DNA from: Quillaja saponaria
Taxonomy: Eukaryota; Streptophyta; Magnoliopsida; Fabales; Quillajaceae
Assembly: GCA_029379385.1 (NCBI GenBank)
Contig: CM055607.1
Location: 30,749,235-30,813,234 of the forward strand
DNA length: 64,000 bases
Direction of reading: 5' to 3'
Shown: positions 1 to 12,429 of the stretch, piece by piece
How the letters are laid out: every line of letters starts with the position of its first letter
How positions within the stretch are numbered: the stretch's first letter is position 1
Translations under genes and position numbers: made by a program
Notes under the pieces: generated by a model
What the model saw: the letters and a program-made list of their open reading frames with translations, nothing else
Database searches by the model: none
What the model was told of the DNA's origin: nothing

Positions 1-585
1 TAATTGAGTCTTTCTTGATCATCATTTAGTATTTGTCCCCATTGTTGCATTTTGGGATTGTTCCTTTCATTTGTGTTTCGAGTAAGAGAACTGTTTTTGT
101 TTTCTTCTCTAATTAAATATATATATATAAATTATTGATGTGGTATAAATTGTTATGATTTATTTATGTTTAGAAATGATAATGAGCTGTACAAATTAAC
201 CTGTGTTATCTAATTAATTAATTACACAACATCACATCAATAGAAGATAGTTGTTAGTTGTTCCTTTCTTTTTAAGAAAAATAAAATAAGTATGGGATAA
301 TTAAATAAGAAAGTGATGATAAACAAAAAAAGAGAGAATGAAGGTAATAAGGAAATAAAACAAAAAACAAAGATAATAATAAAAATAATTTAAGATCTAA
401 ATTATAACAAATTTCTGTAAAAAAAAGAAAAAGAAAAAAAAGATAACAGTTAGTTGGACTGATTTATATAGTCTTTTGACATCATTTTAATATATGGAAA
501 CTTTTATAAATAGAAATAGTTACATTTCCTTATATAATTCGTAAATCCGAGCTTCATTTGAAATCAAAAAAAAAAAACTAGCAAC

Positions 586-755
586 GGGTTGGTTTAGCAT
601 TCAAGCTAGTATTCAAGAAGTGATTCCTCAAATAGATTAAGAGTTAGAGTCCCCTGTCAGAAGTTGAGAAACTTTTAACTTCAACCCTAACATAAGTACG
701 GCGCAGGTTCTTTTAAATTAGGGTGGTAGTGATATGGGTGTAATATTTCTTGTCA
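586..755 (+). mobile_element. Degenerate SINE-like element, unit 1
   Basis: A sequence starting gggttggtttagcattcaag is followed about 45 bp later by a box-B-like gagttagagtcccc, and then by a 3' part ending near gggtgtaatatttcttg. The order resembles a tRNA-derived SINE head plus family-specific tail, preceded by an A run. Neither Pol III box is canonical (the expected GTTCRA reads GTTAGA), so the call is an inference. The same element is at 25456-25620 and 50201-50369. Confidence 0.4.
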
Positions 756-1746
756 AAATGTGTGGGGTTCTCTTCTTATATTTTCATTTTTCAATCAAAA
801 ACCCTAACATATAACATTTATGTATTGTTAATGTGTATATAGTCCATGTTAATTAATGGATGACATTTCAATAAATAAAAGTGATTTCTATAACAAATAT
901 TTTTTTGTTAATGGTATGAACACGAGAATTAAAAAACTACTTTAAAAAGTCAATGCACAATATTTGATCTTATTTTATCAAAAAACTTAAAGTGATTTAA
1001 TTTTATAACAAATATTTTTTGGTGACCTTATCTTATCAAAGAATCAAATTAGAGTGCCTACGAACAATGTGATTTATATACCAATACAATAATAATTTAG
1101 TTGGTAATAAAATCCCTAAACAATTGAATGTGGAATCTGTTAGAGCACCTTTCAAAACAAGTTGTACACTTTGGATTTGCGTGTATCAGAATCTGGAAAC
1201 AAATGGGTGAACCAGAAACTCTGCAAGATGCCAACAAGATAAATTTTTCTATAGGCACTTAGCAGATATGTGACTACTATTCATGACTGAAGTAACTTGA
1301 TGCTATATGATGAAAAACATTTCTAACCATGGCTTGAAAAAGTTGTATATGTTGCTTAAATATAGAAAGTGACTCTATGAATTTATGAACCCCAATCTTT
1401 CATGAGATATTTGATACTTGAAAGATTGTAGATTGAAATTGCACCTTTTGGCACTCTATCTTGAAGTCTTTTATTCAAATCATCTTGCTAATCTTGTACA
1501 AGATTTGTGACAATCCAGGTATGTGTTTGTGATAACAAAGAGTGTATGTTGGGTTGATTCAGGTATATAAACGATTTTAGGGAGCCTTGTTGTTAATGAT
1601 ACTTTTACAAGAAACATGTCGCTGGTTTAAAATATTTTTTAAATCATGATAAATTGTATCAGAGCCTACTAAGTATTCAAATTTATATGATTAGTTTAGT
1701 AGGTGCTATGTCTCACATTGGATTTAGATTATCTCTATATCTCTTA

Positions 1747-1955
1747 GGGTTTATTTGGTGTATCGTATAAGATTCAATAGTGTCAACTTATACAATATGT
1801 TAGACAATATAGTTGTACTGTTGCATTATCTTTTCCCTCCACATTGTGTAGTTTAATATTGTCGGGTATAGTATAAGAGGGGATCAACTATACAAGGGCC
1901 AACCAAATAGTTTTATACTATCATATCATTTTTACACAATGCTCCAAACAAGCTA
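1747..1955. mobile_element. Tourist-like (PIF/Harbinger) MITE, unit 1
   Basis: This 209-bp element is flanked by TTA at 1744-1746 and TTA at 1956-1958. Its ends form imperfect inverted repeats: GGGTTTATTTGGTGTATCG on the left, and TAGCTTGTTTGGAGCATTG on the right when read on the minus strand. A short length, G/C-starting TTTGG-type termini and a 3-bp TTA target duplication are typical of Tourist MITEs. It has no coding capacity. Copies at 26611-26819 and 51368-51576 are at the same site, so the insertion predates the tandem duplications. Confidence 0.7.
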
Positions 1956-2859
1956 TTAATATTTATTTGGTTATAAGTTTTGTTAGATAGCTATTTTATT
2001 TCGGGTTTAAGGTCTGATGTATGAAAAAAATAAAATTCAAACTATGATAATTCATTTTTAGACAGTAGTAAAGTACTCTCAACCAATGTCAATACTAATA
2101 AAATATGCTGAAGATGGAATTCACGAAAGAGTATATAGTGGAAACACTCAAAATTCTCAAACCGATTAAGACATAACTTTGAAGTTGACATTTTTATAAT
2201 GAATAGGTCATGAAATATTTCTTAGTACTACAAATTTCAATATGTGATACAAATTGCATTATATAACAAAGGAATTCGGACCAACCTAGCAACATGATAT
2301 GTAACAAAACTATGCGTGGTTCAATAACTACCACAGTGTCACATCATGCAATATATCTCTTGGATGTGAAAGTGTTTTCTTATAAAAGTGTTAACACCAA
2401 AAATGTGTAAGGTATGAGCCAAATTCATTTAGGTTTATTTGATGATTTTTTATTAGTTGAGCGCTAACTCAGCTAATGAACTAGGTTGGCTAATTGAATT
2501 TGGACTTAATTCAAATTATGTCAATTGGGTTAAGACCAATTTCGTAGGTCACTTAGTTACTAAAATCAAGCCATATCCAGTATCTTTATTCAAAAATATT
2601 GAAGGATAATGACATGGTTTTAAATTCCTTTGAAATATGGATTTTCGATTAGGATCTCAACTGAAAGGATAAAGCTATAGAGAACTGTTTAAAGGTGAAG
2701 ATAAAGATAAGACCTATTCAAACTGGTTCAAATTTGGTCTTTCAACAAGCCTGGACACTTATTGGGCTTATGGACTTATTGAAGCGAAATTGGATCAATC
2801 AGCTACCTGGAATTATTGGATCTATTGAGTTATACCAAGTTAAAAGCAATCTGGTGCAC

Positions 2860-5178
2860 TGTCATAATCCGGTATCGTAAAATCAGGTTTACATAATGCA
2901 TAAATCTTAGTTATAAAAATAAACAAATTAAATAAATAACAATGTAATTGAACATGTTATGACTCGATAGTTGAACATACATTTTAGAATGTTCGTATGT
3001 AACTTGTCGTGACTAAGTGAATCAAATTTTTGTTTATTTTTTTAATCAAGAAAAAAAATAAAGTGATTAGAGAATTTATTTCCGTCACCTTATTGATAGA
3101 TTTGGAATTAGATTTCACTTTACGTAAATAGTATTAGTAAGTAAAGCTAGTATGTGTATATAATAAATTAGAAAATAATAATGGTAATGACTATATATAT
3201 ATATATTTAGAATTAAATCCATACCACAAATATTTTAAAGTTTGACCCTTGACTTGAATTTTTTTTTCTACAAACCCTTGGCTTATTTGTTTGTGTGGCC
3301 GGTATTGCTCTTTATTTTTTTGCTGCACCACCTTTGTCTTTTGGCAGCTTGTTTTCCCCTGTTTCCCGATTGTTCTAGTCCTTCATTCTCCATTCTGTTT
3401 TCTCTTATCTGGCCATGAAATTCCTCATTCTTTTGTATATTGGTTAGTCCTCATCAACATATGAAGTTCAGCTATAGCAGACTATGTAACTCATGGAGCC
3501 ATGACATCGCGCTTAGTGGATGTAGTGAACAGAGTTTTTCTCCTTCCATATCATGATATTTGTCTTCTTTTTCCTTTGCCGTTGGGTGGTCCTTTTCAAG
3601 CTTTGAAATTTCAACTTGTTGTAGCCTTGGAACTACCTTGAATTCTCTATTTTCAGTTCCCTTGCTACCCTGTTTTAGATTGTTGTTGGGGGGTGAAATT
3701 GGTTCTGTTAGAGCTACAAATAGCCTCCCTTTTTTTCCTCCCTCAAAATGGTGGCAACCGTGTTGTAGTTAAGTAGGTAAAATAAGATGAATGTTAAGGG
3801 ATAAATAGGGTGGAATATCTAGGTGTATATATAGAGATCTACATATGTACCTATCCAAGAAAATTAAAGCATTCCTTAAGATATTCGATAAATATTAAAA
3901 GAAATTAACCTTCAATTAGTATGTTATATACATGTATACGTGTAAAATTAAGGACTCATGGTGTTAGCTATAAAGTGATTATTTTAAATAATATATAAAT
4001 TTATGATTTCAGTTCAGGATCTTAATGTGGGCCTAATGAGACGCGTGAACGCACATGTAAGTGATGAATGAAATCGGTTAAAGGTGAGTGGTTAACTATT
4101 ATCTTTGGGGGCTAGATTATTATGTATAATTGTATGTGTATTTGAATAGATGTGCAAGTATAGTGTTTCAGTGATTTATTGGAATTATGTTTGTTTGATA
4201 TTAGTTGTGATTGATAAGGGCCAACAAAGTAAGATTTTTTTGAGAAATGATTTTTATTTTCGAAATTGAAATCCAGGCACCTTGGATATTTTGATATGAA
4301 ATACTTTGATTCTGAAAATTGTATTAAAAGAAATGAGTGCTCAACCCTAATGGGATGGATTGTGTATGGAGAACTAACCTGTTGTGTGGGCATGTAAATG
4401 CTCGGTAGGAGGAGATACTGTTGTGTAAGGCTGAGTTCTTTTGGCCCTTTGCTTGCTTTGTATGTTTTGATTGCCTTGATTGTTTTAAATAGATTATTAC
4501 AGTGTACTAATTGAAATGTGTTAGCCAAGTTTTATATTTCCGTATTTGTATATGTATAATCTTAGTAGTTTTGAAATATATAACATGTTGATTTTAATTG
4601 ATAATATATTCTATACGTGTATTGGGTAATGCCAGTACCCTTTTGGTACAATTTTTCACTCACGGAGTTTGTAAGATTCATCCCTCTTATGTGGTTATTT
4701 TTTTAGTAACAGGATCTCGAGGATGAAGGTTACCAATAATGAATTTTGTCGAGTGTTTGGCAGCAAGGTAATTTTTCTGAATCTCAATCTTGAAGTCAAA
4801 AGATAAAAGTTTACAGTCACATTAGAGCTATGACGTTCCTGGTCTTATGTGGGGTAATAGTTTAGTTAATTGATATTATAATGAGAATCGGAGCAGAGCT
4901 CCTTGTTGTCTTTGTTGTTGTAGTTGTTATTGTATAACAATGGTAATGTGTTTTTAAATTTTATAGACATGTTCCACTTTATAGGAACCTTTGTCGAATA
5001 TTTTAATAAATTGTTATAAATTTCAGTAAACAAATTTTTTTTAGCTAACTCATGTTTTATAAAATTTATTTTTTTCTCTTTAGTTTAGTGTCGTGTTCGT
5101 TTCTTGTTTGAAGTAAATGTTACGAAGATTTGGTTATCCATTCATTCGGCCAGTCTTACCTCCGAGAGGGGTGTGACA
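2860..5178 (+). mobile_element. Solo LTR A, unit 1
   Basis: This is a 2319-bp LTR-like sequence starting TGTCATAATCCGG and ending GGGGTGTGACA, with TG...CA termini. It is flanked by tgcac (2855-2859) and tgcat (5179-5183), a 5-bp target duplication with one mismatch. No gag-pol is attached, so it is probably a solo LTR left by recombination. It is related to the LTRs at 17498 and 62461: all begin with an A+T-rich part, then a C+T-rich leader-like stretch (here about 3240-3420), then a common 3' half. This layout suggests plus-strand orientation. The superfamily cannot be read from the LTR alone; 5-bp duplications and long LTRs fit Ty3/gypsy. Confidence 0.8.
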
Positions 5179-8100
5179 TGCATTTAGACCACTTCCAACA
5201 TTAGTTCTTATTTTTAAGGGATCATTGTGATATGGGATATCAAAAAACCATTACTTGGATTAGCTTAGGCAAAAGTTGGTTGCTAAAATTTCGAACAAGT
5301 CAATTGACAGGGGGCTGTTATTCACTGTGGTTGTTGGCCACAATCTTATATTAGTGGATATTTGGTTATTACGTTAAGGAATAAAGGCAGATAGACTTAG
5401 TGAGTTAACGGCTAGTTTTTCTTAAATAAATAGGACAATAGTCATCAACACACAACACTCTAGCGTCAAACATACAACAATCCAATATCAATTCAATTCT
5501 TATTTTACATTCAGCATTTCTTTCCATTGCTTTATCGCATTTATTTATCGCTTCCCTTTACAAATTAATGCCCAATAGTTACATTTCAATCGTACCAAAC
5601 CATTAAGAGCTTTCTTTAGTATCCTAGGAACCCATTGTCTAAGAAATAGAGTCCTTTTTTTAGCAAATAACTTGAACGTGAGAATCAAGAGTTGCAAAGT
5701 TAACCGAGTCACCTTGGCTGGTCTCTATAGAAAAATATTTCCTAAACATAAAGTAAGTTGAATCATTCTATATATGAATCGAAAATGTAATTGGTGTCCA
5801 ACAATTTACAAAGGAATTAAATGCACACTTGGTCTCTGTCATCACTCTTCCACGGTGGATGGAACTTCCTCTGGCAAAAGTTACAGGGTACCATGTTATA
5901 GCCATTTAGGATTAAACCAGCTGACATTATGTTTCTGCAGGCAATTCTTGAAATAAACCAATGACTGTTTACACCAACATTTCGAAGTTCAAGGGGTGTC
6001 TCTTAATTGGTTAATGTGAGTGGGAGGAGTTCATATATACAAAGCAACAATCTCAGTTCATCCTTCTCTTATTCTCAAGATTTAGGTTAAACTACGTGTC
6101 CTTAATACTAAATGAGTCAGTCACATCCGATCAAATTGAATTATTTCCATATTGATGTCCACCTGACCTACAAAAGAATACATAACAAATCATCCCACAT
6201 AAAAGCCCACTCATCACTTTGAAGAAGGAAGGGAACTATAGAGCAAACTCAAAATGATTCTTAGGCCCCAAAGCTTATAATAAGACCATTTCCGGCCAGT
6301 AGATATGAATTAGGAGTAACATATATATAATCACAATACATTAAAAGTAGATAAAAATAAAAAAAAATAAAAAATCAAGTCGGAGACTCATTATTGAGAA
6401 TATGGTTGGGGTCGATCGATTTTGAGCATTTTCCTGGCCGACCCGCTATAGTCGGTTTGCTAATATTTTCAACCGATATATCAACCGAGCAAGTCAGTCT
6501 TTGAAAATTGCCAACTGCAGGAAATTCAGTTGATTTTAGTTTATTTTTTCTCAGTGGAACCTTCAAATCCTCATTTTCAAACCAAGAAAGACAAAACCCA
6601 GTATTAAAAAGATAGATCTCAACTTTCAAAATACAAGGTTTATAAGCAATTACAAAATCAATCGCTATATTGTAGGAGGAGGAACAATGTACATATTGCA
6701 TTTTCCAAAAACAACAAAACAAATTCACAAATGAAAGACAATCAACTCCAGATCTAAAAAAATAAAATCTCTTTAAGCAACAAAAATGGAGGCAAATGAC
6801 ATGGATAAGTAAAACCTCAGTTGAAGAGTTTGAGGATGAAACATTCGAGAACTCGTTGCCCAGAGAGAGGGCTGAGAATGAATATGGCTCGAGGTTGTTG
6901 AATGCACCATGCAGAAATCAAAAAATTTGTTAGAAGTGTGAAATGCCAATAAAAGAAAGAAAGAACATATTAAAGAATAAAAAGAAAAGGGTTTGACTAT
7001 AGGTAAACGGTGGGGTTTGGACTTCTCAATTGTGGTCCACGTCTTTCCACGTGTCACTCATTCCCTATTGCAAACATGCTAAAGTAAATGCAACACTTGA
7101 TATATGTTATTTTAGTCGGTTTTGGTTACCGAAAGCAACATTTTGCAAGGCCAGACTATAAGCCGACAATCAAAATTCTTATTGAAATTACACCCGATTA
7201 ACTTATTTAATATTTCGGTTGATTTCAATTTTTGTTGGAAGTGGTCGGGGTTCAAGTCGGCTAACGCCGTGTATCTAGCATCACTTTCTCATATATGATA
7301 TACCGCCTTCTCTGCATTTTGATTATCATTCCAACCTTCCAGATAACAACAACTGGGATAAGTTTTAAAATCTGATCTTAATTGCTTTAAATTGCATGAT
7401 TTAATATTTTAGAATTTATTTTAACTATTTATTGATTTTTGAAAAAATTACATTTTAGTCTAAGTTTTCCTTTTCATATTCCAGTTAGTTTTGCATGTGT
7501 AGTTAGGTTGCTTTTGGTTCCATTGAATTGAAATTGGAATTAGTTAGAATTATAATATACGAGTTTAAATCATATAAAGAATTATAATTGGAATTGTGTT
7601 TAAAGTACTTGGTGGTGGTTGTCATTATTTCGAAGTGCTTTCAAACAGTTGGTTGTTGTCGTTTTTCAGTGCTTCCAACAGTAGTTGTAGTCTTGTTGTC
7701 ATTAAAAACAAACTTTCTATAATTGATTTTCAAACTCATCATGGTTTCAATTCACCTACCTTAATTAGGTTGACCGGGAGTCAAAGTAAATTAGGCTCAT
7801 AATTTCAGGTCCATAATTTATTCTATCTCCTTATGTGGGTGAGTTTCCAACTATATTCATTCCAAAACTCATTTGGTTTCGATTCACCCACATTGAATTT
7901 GAGAAGAGAGTCGGAGTAAATTAAGTCATTATTCTAGGCCATCGTTTAGACCATAAGTTATCCTAACTTACTCGTATATCTTTGTGTAATTAACTAGATC
8001 AACTTTATTGTGACTATATATATCATTCAATATACGATGCAAATGCCTTCCATTATTTTAGCTCCACCGATAGCACAAAAGAAAAAAAAAGAATGTCATC

Positions 8101-8517
8101 TTACTGCTGTAGTAGCCATATACAAGACAGGTGCTTCCCTTGAGGAGCTTCACAGTAATGTTCTCTTCCTTGCATCATTTTTTATAATGACTTAGAAATT
8201 GGAGGTTGCAAGAATGTTGTTTCCTTCTTACCATCGATATTTTCTGGTCCAGTCCTTAATTTTGCTGGAGTTAAACTATGTATAGCATTGCAGATACGCA
8301 GATGTCACATGTTTGATACCCATTTTAACATGAACCAAGGGTTGGATCAGTTTATTAACAATTGGATGATTTTCTGTGAGATATCATTATCATTTACTGT
8401 GGTTGGTTAGTTGTTAGGGAGAAAATCCCTCTTCTAACATTACTATGAGGTCATGGTGCGAGGTCTGCTATGAATACAGGGCATTAATCTACAGTGAATC
8501 TCATACAAATTTGTGCT
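5179..8517. other. Non-coding 3' flank of the unit 1 FUSC gene
   Basis: No credible gene is visible. About 6180-6320 has a diverged copy at 61960-62105. From 6370 to 7260 many short CGG/CCG-containing words occur in otherwise A+T-rich sequence, which could be an old unclassified transposon. The acidic-looking frame near 6796-6996 carries a stop in unit 1 that is absent in unit 2, and I do not recognise it. From 7669 onward the sequence aligns with unit 3, and 8098-8474 is identical to it. Confidence 0.55.
8098..8474. other. 377-bp tract identical to unit 3, downstream of FUSC stop
   Basis: Every base matches 53143-53519 of unit 3 without an indel, although sequence on both sides differs by several percent. 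It starts 44 bp downstream of the stop codon, in the likely 3' UTR or 3' flank of the minus-strand FUSC gene. A gene-conversion tract or strongly constrained 3' sequence would explain it; I favour conversion. Confidence 0.8.
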
Positions 8518-11500
8518 TCATGAAGGGTTCTCCCATTTAACTAGTTCTTTTACTTCATTCTCAATCCTTATTGCTTCTTTCATCAAGCTGCTCATGCAGA
8601 ACGCCAAGCAATTGCATCTGTCAGTAGCAATGCTATCAGCTAACAGCCCTGAATGTTGGAGGAAAGACCTTGTAATGCTATCAACCTCTTCATTTCCACT
8701 CAACACATCTGCATTTGGATTTCTTCCTAACTCGATATCACGAGGGAAGTATTTCTTGATCAACTCCTTTTCCAGGCTGTTTAGTGTGGAGCTAACTTTA
8801 GTCCTGAAATCCTCTATGTCCTTATTCATGTTTTCCTCAACAAAAGTTACTTGAGAACTCTCTAATATCTGTGAGAGACTTTTTGTTGTTTGCGCCACAA
8901 TGAGTAAGAGAGCTTCCATCTTTAATAGAGATTCCAGAATCTTTCTGTAAGCACCATAAAATGGCAAGAAACAAAAATTAGGCTCTGACTCAGCTTCTAC
9001 TATGAACTTTTTTAATTCACTGAGACAGGATTTTAGCTGCTTCTGGTTTTCTCTCAATGCTGGAGTATTTGGGACAGCCACTTGCCCTTGGCCAGGACTA
9101 ATAAATGTGCAGTCAATGCAATAACGAAGTGCTCTCAAGCTTTGGGGAAGTTGAGATTTTGCTAGAGTTGCTGCTCTTGAAGGGTTTAAAAAGAATCTCC
9201 ACTGTGATGAAACAAATGAGTCCGATCGTAGCCTCTGTGATTCTAGCAATTGCAAACTGACTAGGAGGACCATAATGGTCTCTACCCAGGATCAGTAATG
9301 CTCCAATAACTGCTGAAATCCCACCAGCTTTGCCGTACATTCTACTATGCATTAGAAAACAAGAGAACACTATCCATGGTAGCAGAGGTAAGAACTCTAA
9401 GTAGGCAAATCTTTGGAAAATAAAGCTACAGAGTACCCCGTAGACTGATCCCAGTGCTGTTCCTTGTGCTCGAGCATTTGCTGATGTGAATGTTGCATGT
9501 CTTCCTGTTTCAAAACTGATAGCAATGGTGAGTCCTGCCCAGTATCCATTTTCTTTGGTGTATGTCAAACCGAAAAACACGGCAAGACCCAGTGAAAGTG
9601 AGCATTTGAAAGCAAAAACTAAATTCTTCTTGGTTGATCTTACAACCCTCCAGATCCTTCCAAACCTCCATTCTGTGCAGTCAGGATCCTCAGAAATTAG
9701 TGAGTTGTCCAGGAGGGGTTTCATACAGTATTGCAAGAATGAAGCTGATAAAACTTTAAGTGAAGCAGAAAAGGTCGGGAGATTTTCGTTCCTCAATGTC
9801 CCTGGAGCAGTGTTTGCATTAAAAGGAGCAGATGAATCAGCATGCTCTGGTTCCTGGATTATTTGTTGTCTCAAATCGAGCAAAACACGTTTGAATTCTT
9901 CATCAACAGGGAATGAAAGAAAATAGGTGAGGGCAATGTCCATCCCTCTTATTGAAATTTCCATGTCTTGCAACTTTTTCATTTGGTTAACGCAATGAGG
10001 TTCAAAGAATCTGACTGGAGGACTTTCCCCCAGCATGCCTTCCTGTGTTACCGAAACACAGAATGGAAAAGATTAATAAATGAATGAACATTTTAGCTTA
10101 TGTATTAGACAAGACTGAGTGCCCAAATGCAAAGCAATTTCCTTACCTGGTTAGATTTGATACTCTGAAGAAGCTTTGCTGCTGCTCCAGAGAGGGATTT
10201 GGCTTCAGAAATGAAGTTACATGCAGTTATGTTGTCTGGGGCACAGATGGCATCTCTAAAATGTTTCAATCTCTCAATATATGATTGGCGAGCCTTCCAA
10301 ACCTGAAAATGAAGTATTATTTACAAAGGGATTGCTAAATTAGCTGTTTGTTTCCTCTATTTGGGTAAAGCTCATTGGTTACCATTTTTTTTATTGCTAA
10401 ACACATTTCTTTATCGTTTGAAACATGTCACTAAATTCGATGAGTATAGTCATAAAAAAATTTGACATCTCAATTTTTCACACATTATAATATTTTTTTT
10501 ATTATCTTAAATATATTATTTTTTATTCCATTTTTTAGTATTTTCTTAATTTCTTTTCAAAAAATTTAAAATTCATTATTGGTGAGCATTAAATGATTGT
10601 TTTATTATTATTTTTAATTTTATCTTAATTTGATTATTTTACAAAAATTTTAAAATACATATTGCAGAATATCAATGATATGATTATTTTTCTTTTTCCT
10701 AAATTTTTATTTTTTTAAATATTTTTATGTGGTTACCCACCTTGAAATAAAATTTTATGAATATGTAAAAAAATATTAAGTTCTTCACAAGATTCATAAC
10801 TTTTATCTCATAATATGTAATGATAAAAAATAAAAATGGAAAGGTAAAAGAAAATAAAATTTCATGTTAGTTAATATTCATCTTAAACAGTTAATTTGTG
10901 ATATAATCAATAAATGCTGAAAATGAAAAAAAAAAAAAAAAAGACAGATTAAGAGAAAAAAAAGATATTTGTAAAAATATTGGTATGTTACTATTTTTTG
11001 ATGACTATACTCACCAGTTTTATGTTGATTGCCTCAAATAATATAAAAAAATAAAAATAAAGATAAGTGCCTATTTTGACAAGGAGTATTAAGTTGAAAT
11101 TCTTAAATGATAGTTAATTCTATTAATAATAATCTTCATATTAAACATGAGTTAGGCTTAAATTTTTTTGGTAAAATAACATCATTTTTCATTTTCTTAT
11201 TTGTTGAAATTAGAAGAGAGATGACAATTAATTTGAGTTTAAAATTTTATTCACTCATACGAGAACATAGTTGCTACTAAAAGTTAAAAATAGAAAAAAC
11301 AGGAATTCAAAATTTTAAATTTATAGCTCGATAATCTATCGGTTCTAGTGATATCAACTCTAATACCTTGTTAGTCTAGTGATATCAATTCTACTACCTA
11401 GTTAGTATGATTTTACTCCGATTTATAAGTTTCCTTTTATATGTAAACTTATACATACTTCCTAATTAATCTTTGTTGGCCACTTATATAGTGATATTCC

Positions 11501-12108
11501 ATGAAAAAGACTGACATCAAGGAGCTCTTTCCATGGAATTAATATTGCAGAAGTAGTACTAAATGAATGAGTTATTAATTACCTCATAGTAGGCTAGACG
11601 AGGGTACGGGAAACAACATAGCCAGGACAGAAGCCAAGGCACCTAGTGCTGTACTTGATGTCACATGAATTGGGTGCATCACAACTCCAGTTTCTGCACC
11701 ATGGATTATGGTACCCACGTACACAATCACTAAATTTCCAAATGCAATTCGTTTACACATCAAGTTGCTCGATTCCGGCAACGCCACCACAAAAGCACTC
11801 ATCGCCACAGCCCACGCCGCCAGACAGTTGGTGAACTGAGCAGGTCCGATCACCCAAAGACCAAATATGGAAAGAGTCATGACCTGAAAAATGGCATAAA
11901 GTACATTCCAACAACCTCTAAGGGTGTCTCCAAGTGTTGCATCCGACACAATTAAGATTGTTGTCACGTATGAGAAAGCAGGATACTCTAGTAACCGCCG
12001 GACCGGTGGTGGGCCGTAGAGGGTGGTGCAACCCACAATTGTGCATGCTAGGGCAGTGCGTAAGGCTGAGACTAGACGCATTCGCCACAGCTCTTTTCTT
12101 TGGTCCAT
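8518..12108 (-). pseudogene. FUSC / AaeB-like aromatic acid exporter gene, two frameshifts
   Basis: Minus strand, three exons with GT-AG borders: 12108-11583, 10302-10147 and 10042-8518; introns of 1280 and 104 bp. The product is a multi-span membrane protein of the FUSC (fusaric acid resistance-like / aromatic acid exporter) family: an N-terminal six-helix block in exon 1, a soluble linker in exon 2 and early exon 3, a second membrane block containing YWAGLTIAISF and ARAQGTALGS, and a soluble C-terminal region. The coding sequence matches the intact unit 2 gene except for one extra G near 11609 (tacgggaaac instead of tacggaaac) at the end of exon 1 and one extra T near 9186 (gggtttaaaaa instead of gggttaaaaa) in exon 3. 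Each insertion shifts the frame, so as written the gene is broken. Both lie in short mononucleotide runs, so sequencing error is a serious alternative. Confidence 0.85.
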
Positions 12109-12429
12109 AGGTGTGGTTGTTTTTTTGTATATATTAATACTGAGTTAGGTAAGAAAGACAAGAAAAAAATGCGTAATTTGAGGGAGTTTGATTTTTGTTC
12201 GCAATTGCAATTCTAGTATTTAAACTAAAATTAACTGTCCAAATTACTAGTGGAATATTCTTTTTTAAGGATGGCCGGTTAACCTTAAACATAAATCACT
12301 GTTAACTTCGTATAAAAGAAAAGTTGTAGTTCTTAACCAAGAAAGTAAGAAAAGTAGTTTTAATTATACATTTTTTTTTTTTTTGGTATTGCGCACGTTG
12401 CATAACAAATCAATAAAGAATTACTTTCA
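12109..12429. other. 5' flank of the unit 1 FUSC gene
   Basis: This is the probable promoter and 5' UTR region on the minus strand. A tatata run lies at 12128-12134, only about 20 bp before the ATG, too close to be a convincing TATA box for that start. A T run occurs near 12371-12384. The sequence at 12405-12413 (acaaatcaa) is the empty target site of a MITE present in unit 3 at 57504-57690. Confidence 0.5.

Larger units (their letters stand above)
1..2859. other. A+T-rich intergenic head of unit 1
   Basis: No credible gene is visible. The first ~90 bp are paralogous to sequence found upstream of the FUSC genes (compare 13850-13920). The stretch then holds a SINE-like element (586-755) and a Tourist-like MITE (1747-1955). 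The 61-codon frame at 2695-2880 is kept in unit 2 but broken in unit 3 and runs across an LTR boundary, so it is not a gene. Confidence 0.6.

Noticed and set aside
4112..4528. 138-codon minus-strand frame
   Set aside because: It lies inside solo LTR A, is broken by single-base indels in unit 2, and has no family features.
6375..7057. Minus-strand frames of 117 and 94 codons
   Set aside because: The first is disrupted in unit 2 by run-length indels. The second is shared but has no start context, domain or splice partner that I can recognise.
8513..8854. 113-codon plus-strand frame overlapping FUSC exon 3, repeated in unit 2
   Set aside because: It lies antisense to a well-supported exon whose family domain is clear; the plus frame is a shadow of the coding strand.
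8518..12108. Bacterial contamination or recent bacterial transfer as the source of the AaeB-like gene
   Set aside because: The gene has two GT-AG introns, plant-type base composition and plant transposons all around it; the family is a normal part of plant genomes.
12128..12134. TATA box for the FUSC gene
   Set aside because: The tatata word is only about 20 bp upstream of the ATG, so initiation about 30 bp downstream would fall after the start codon, and it is not kept in unit 3.
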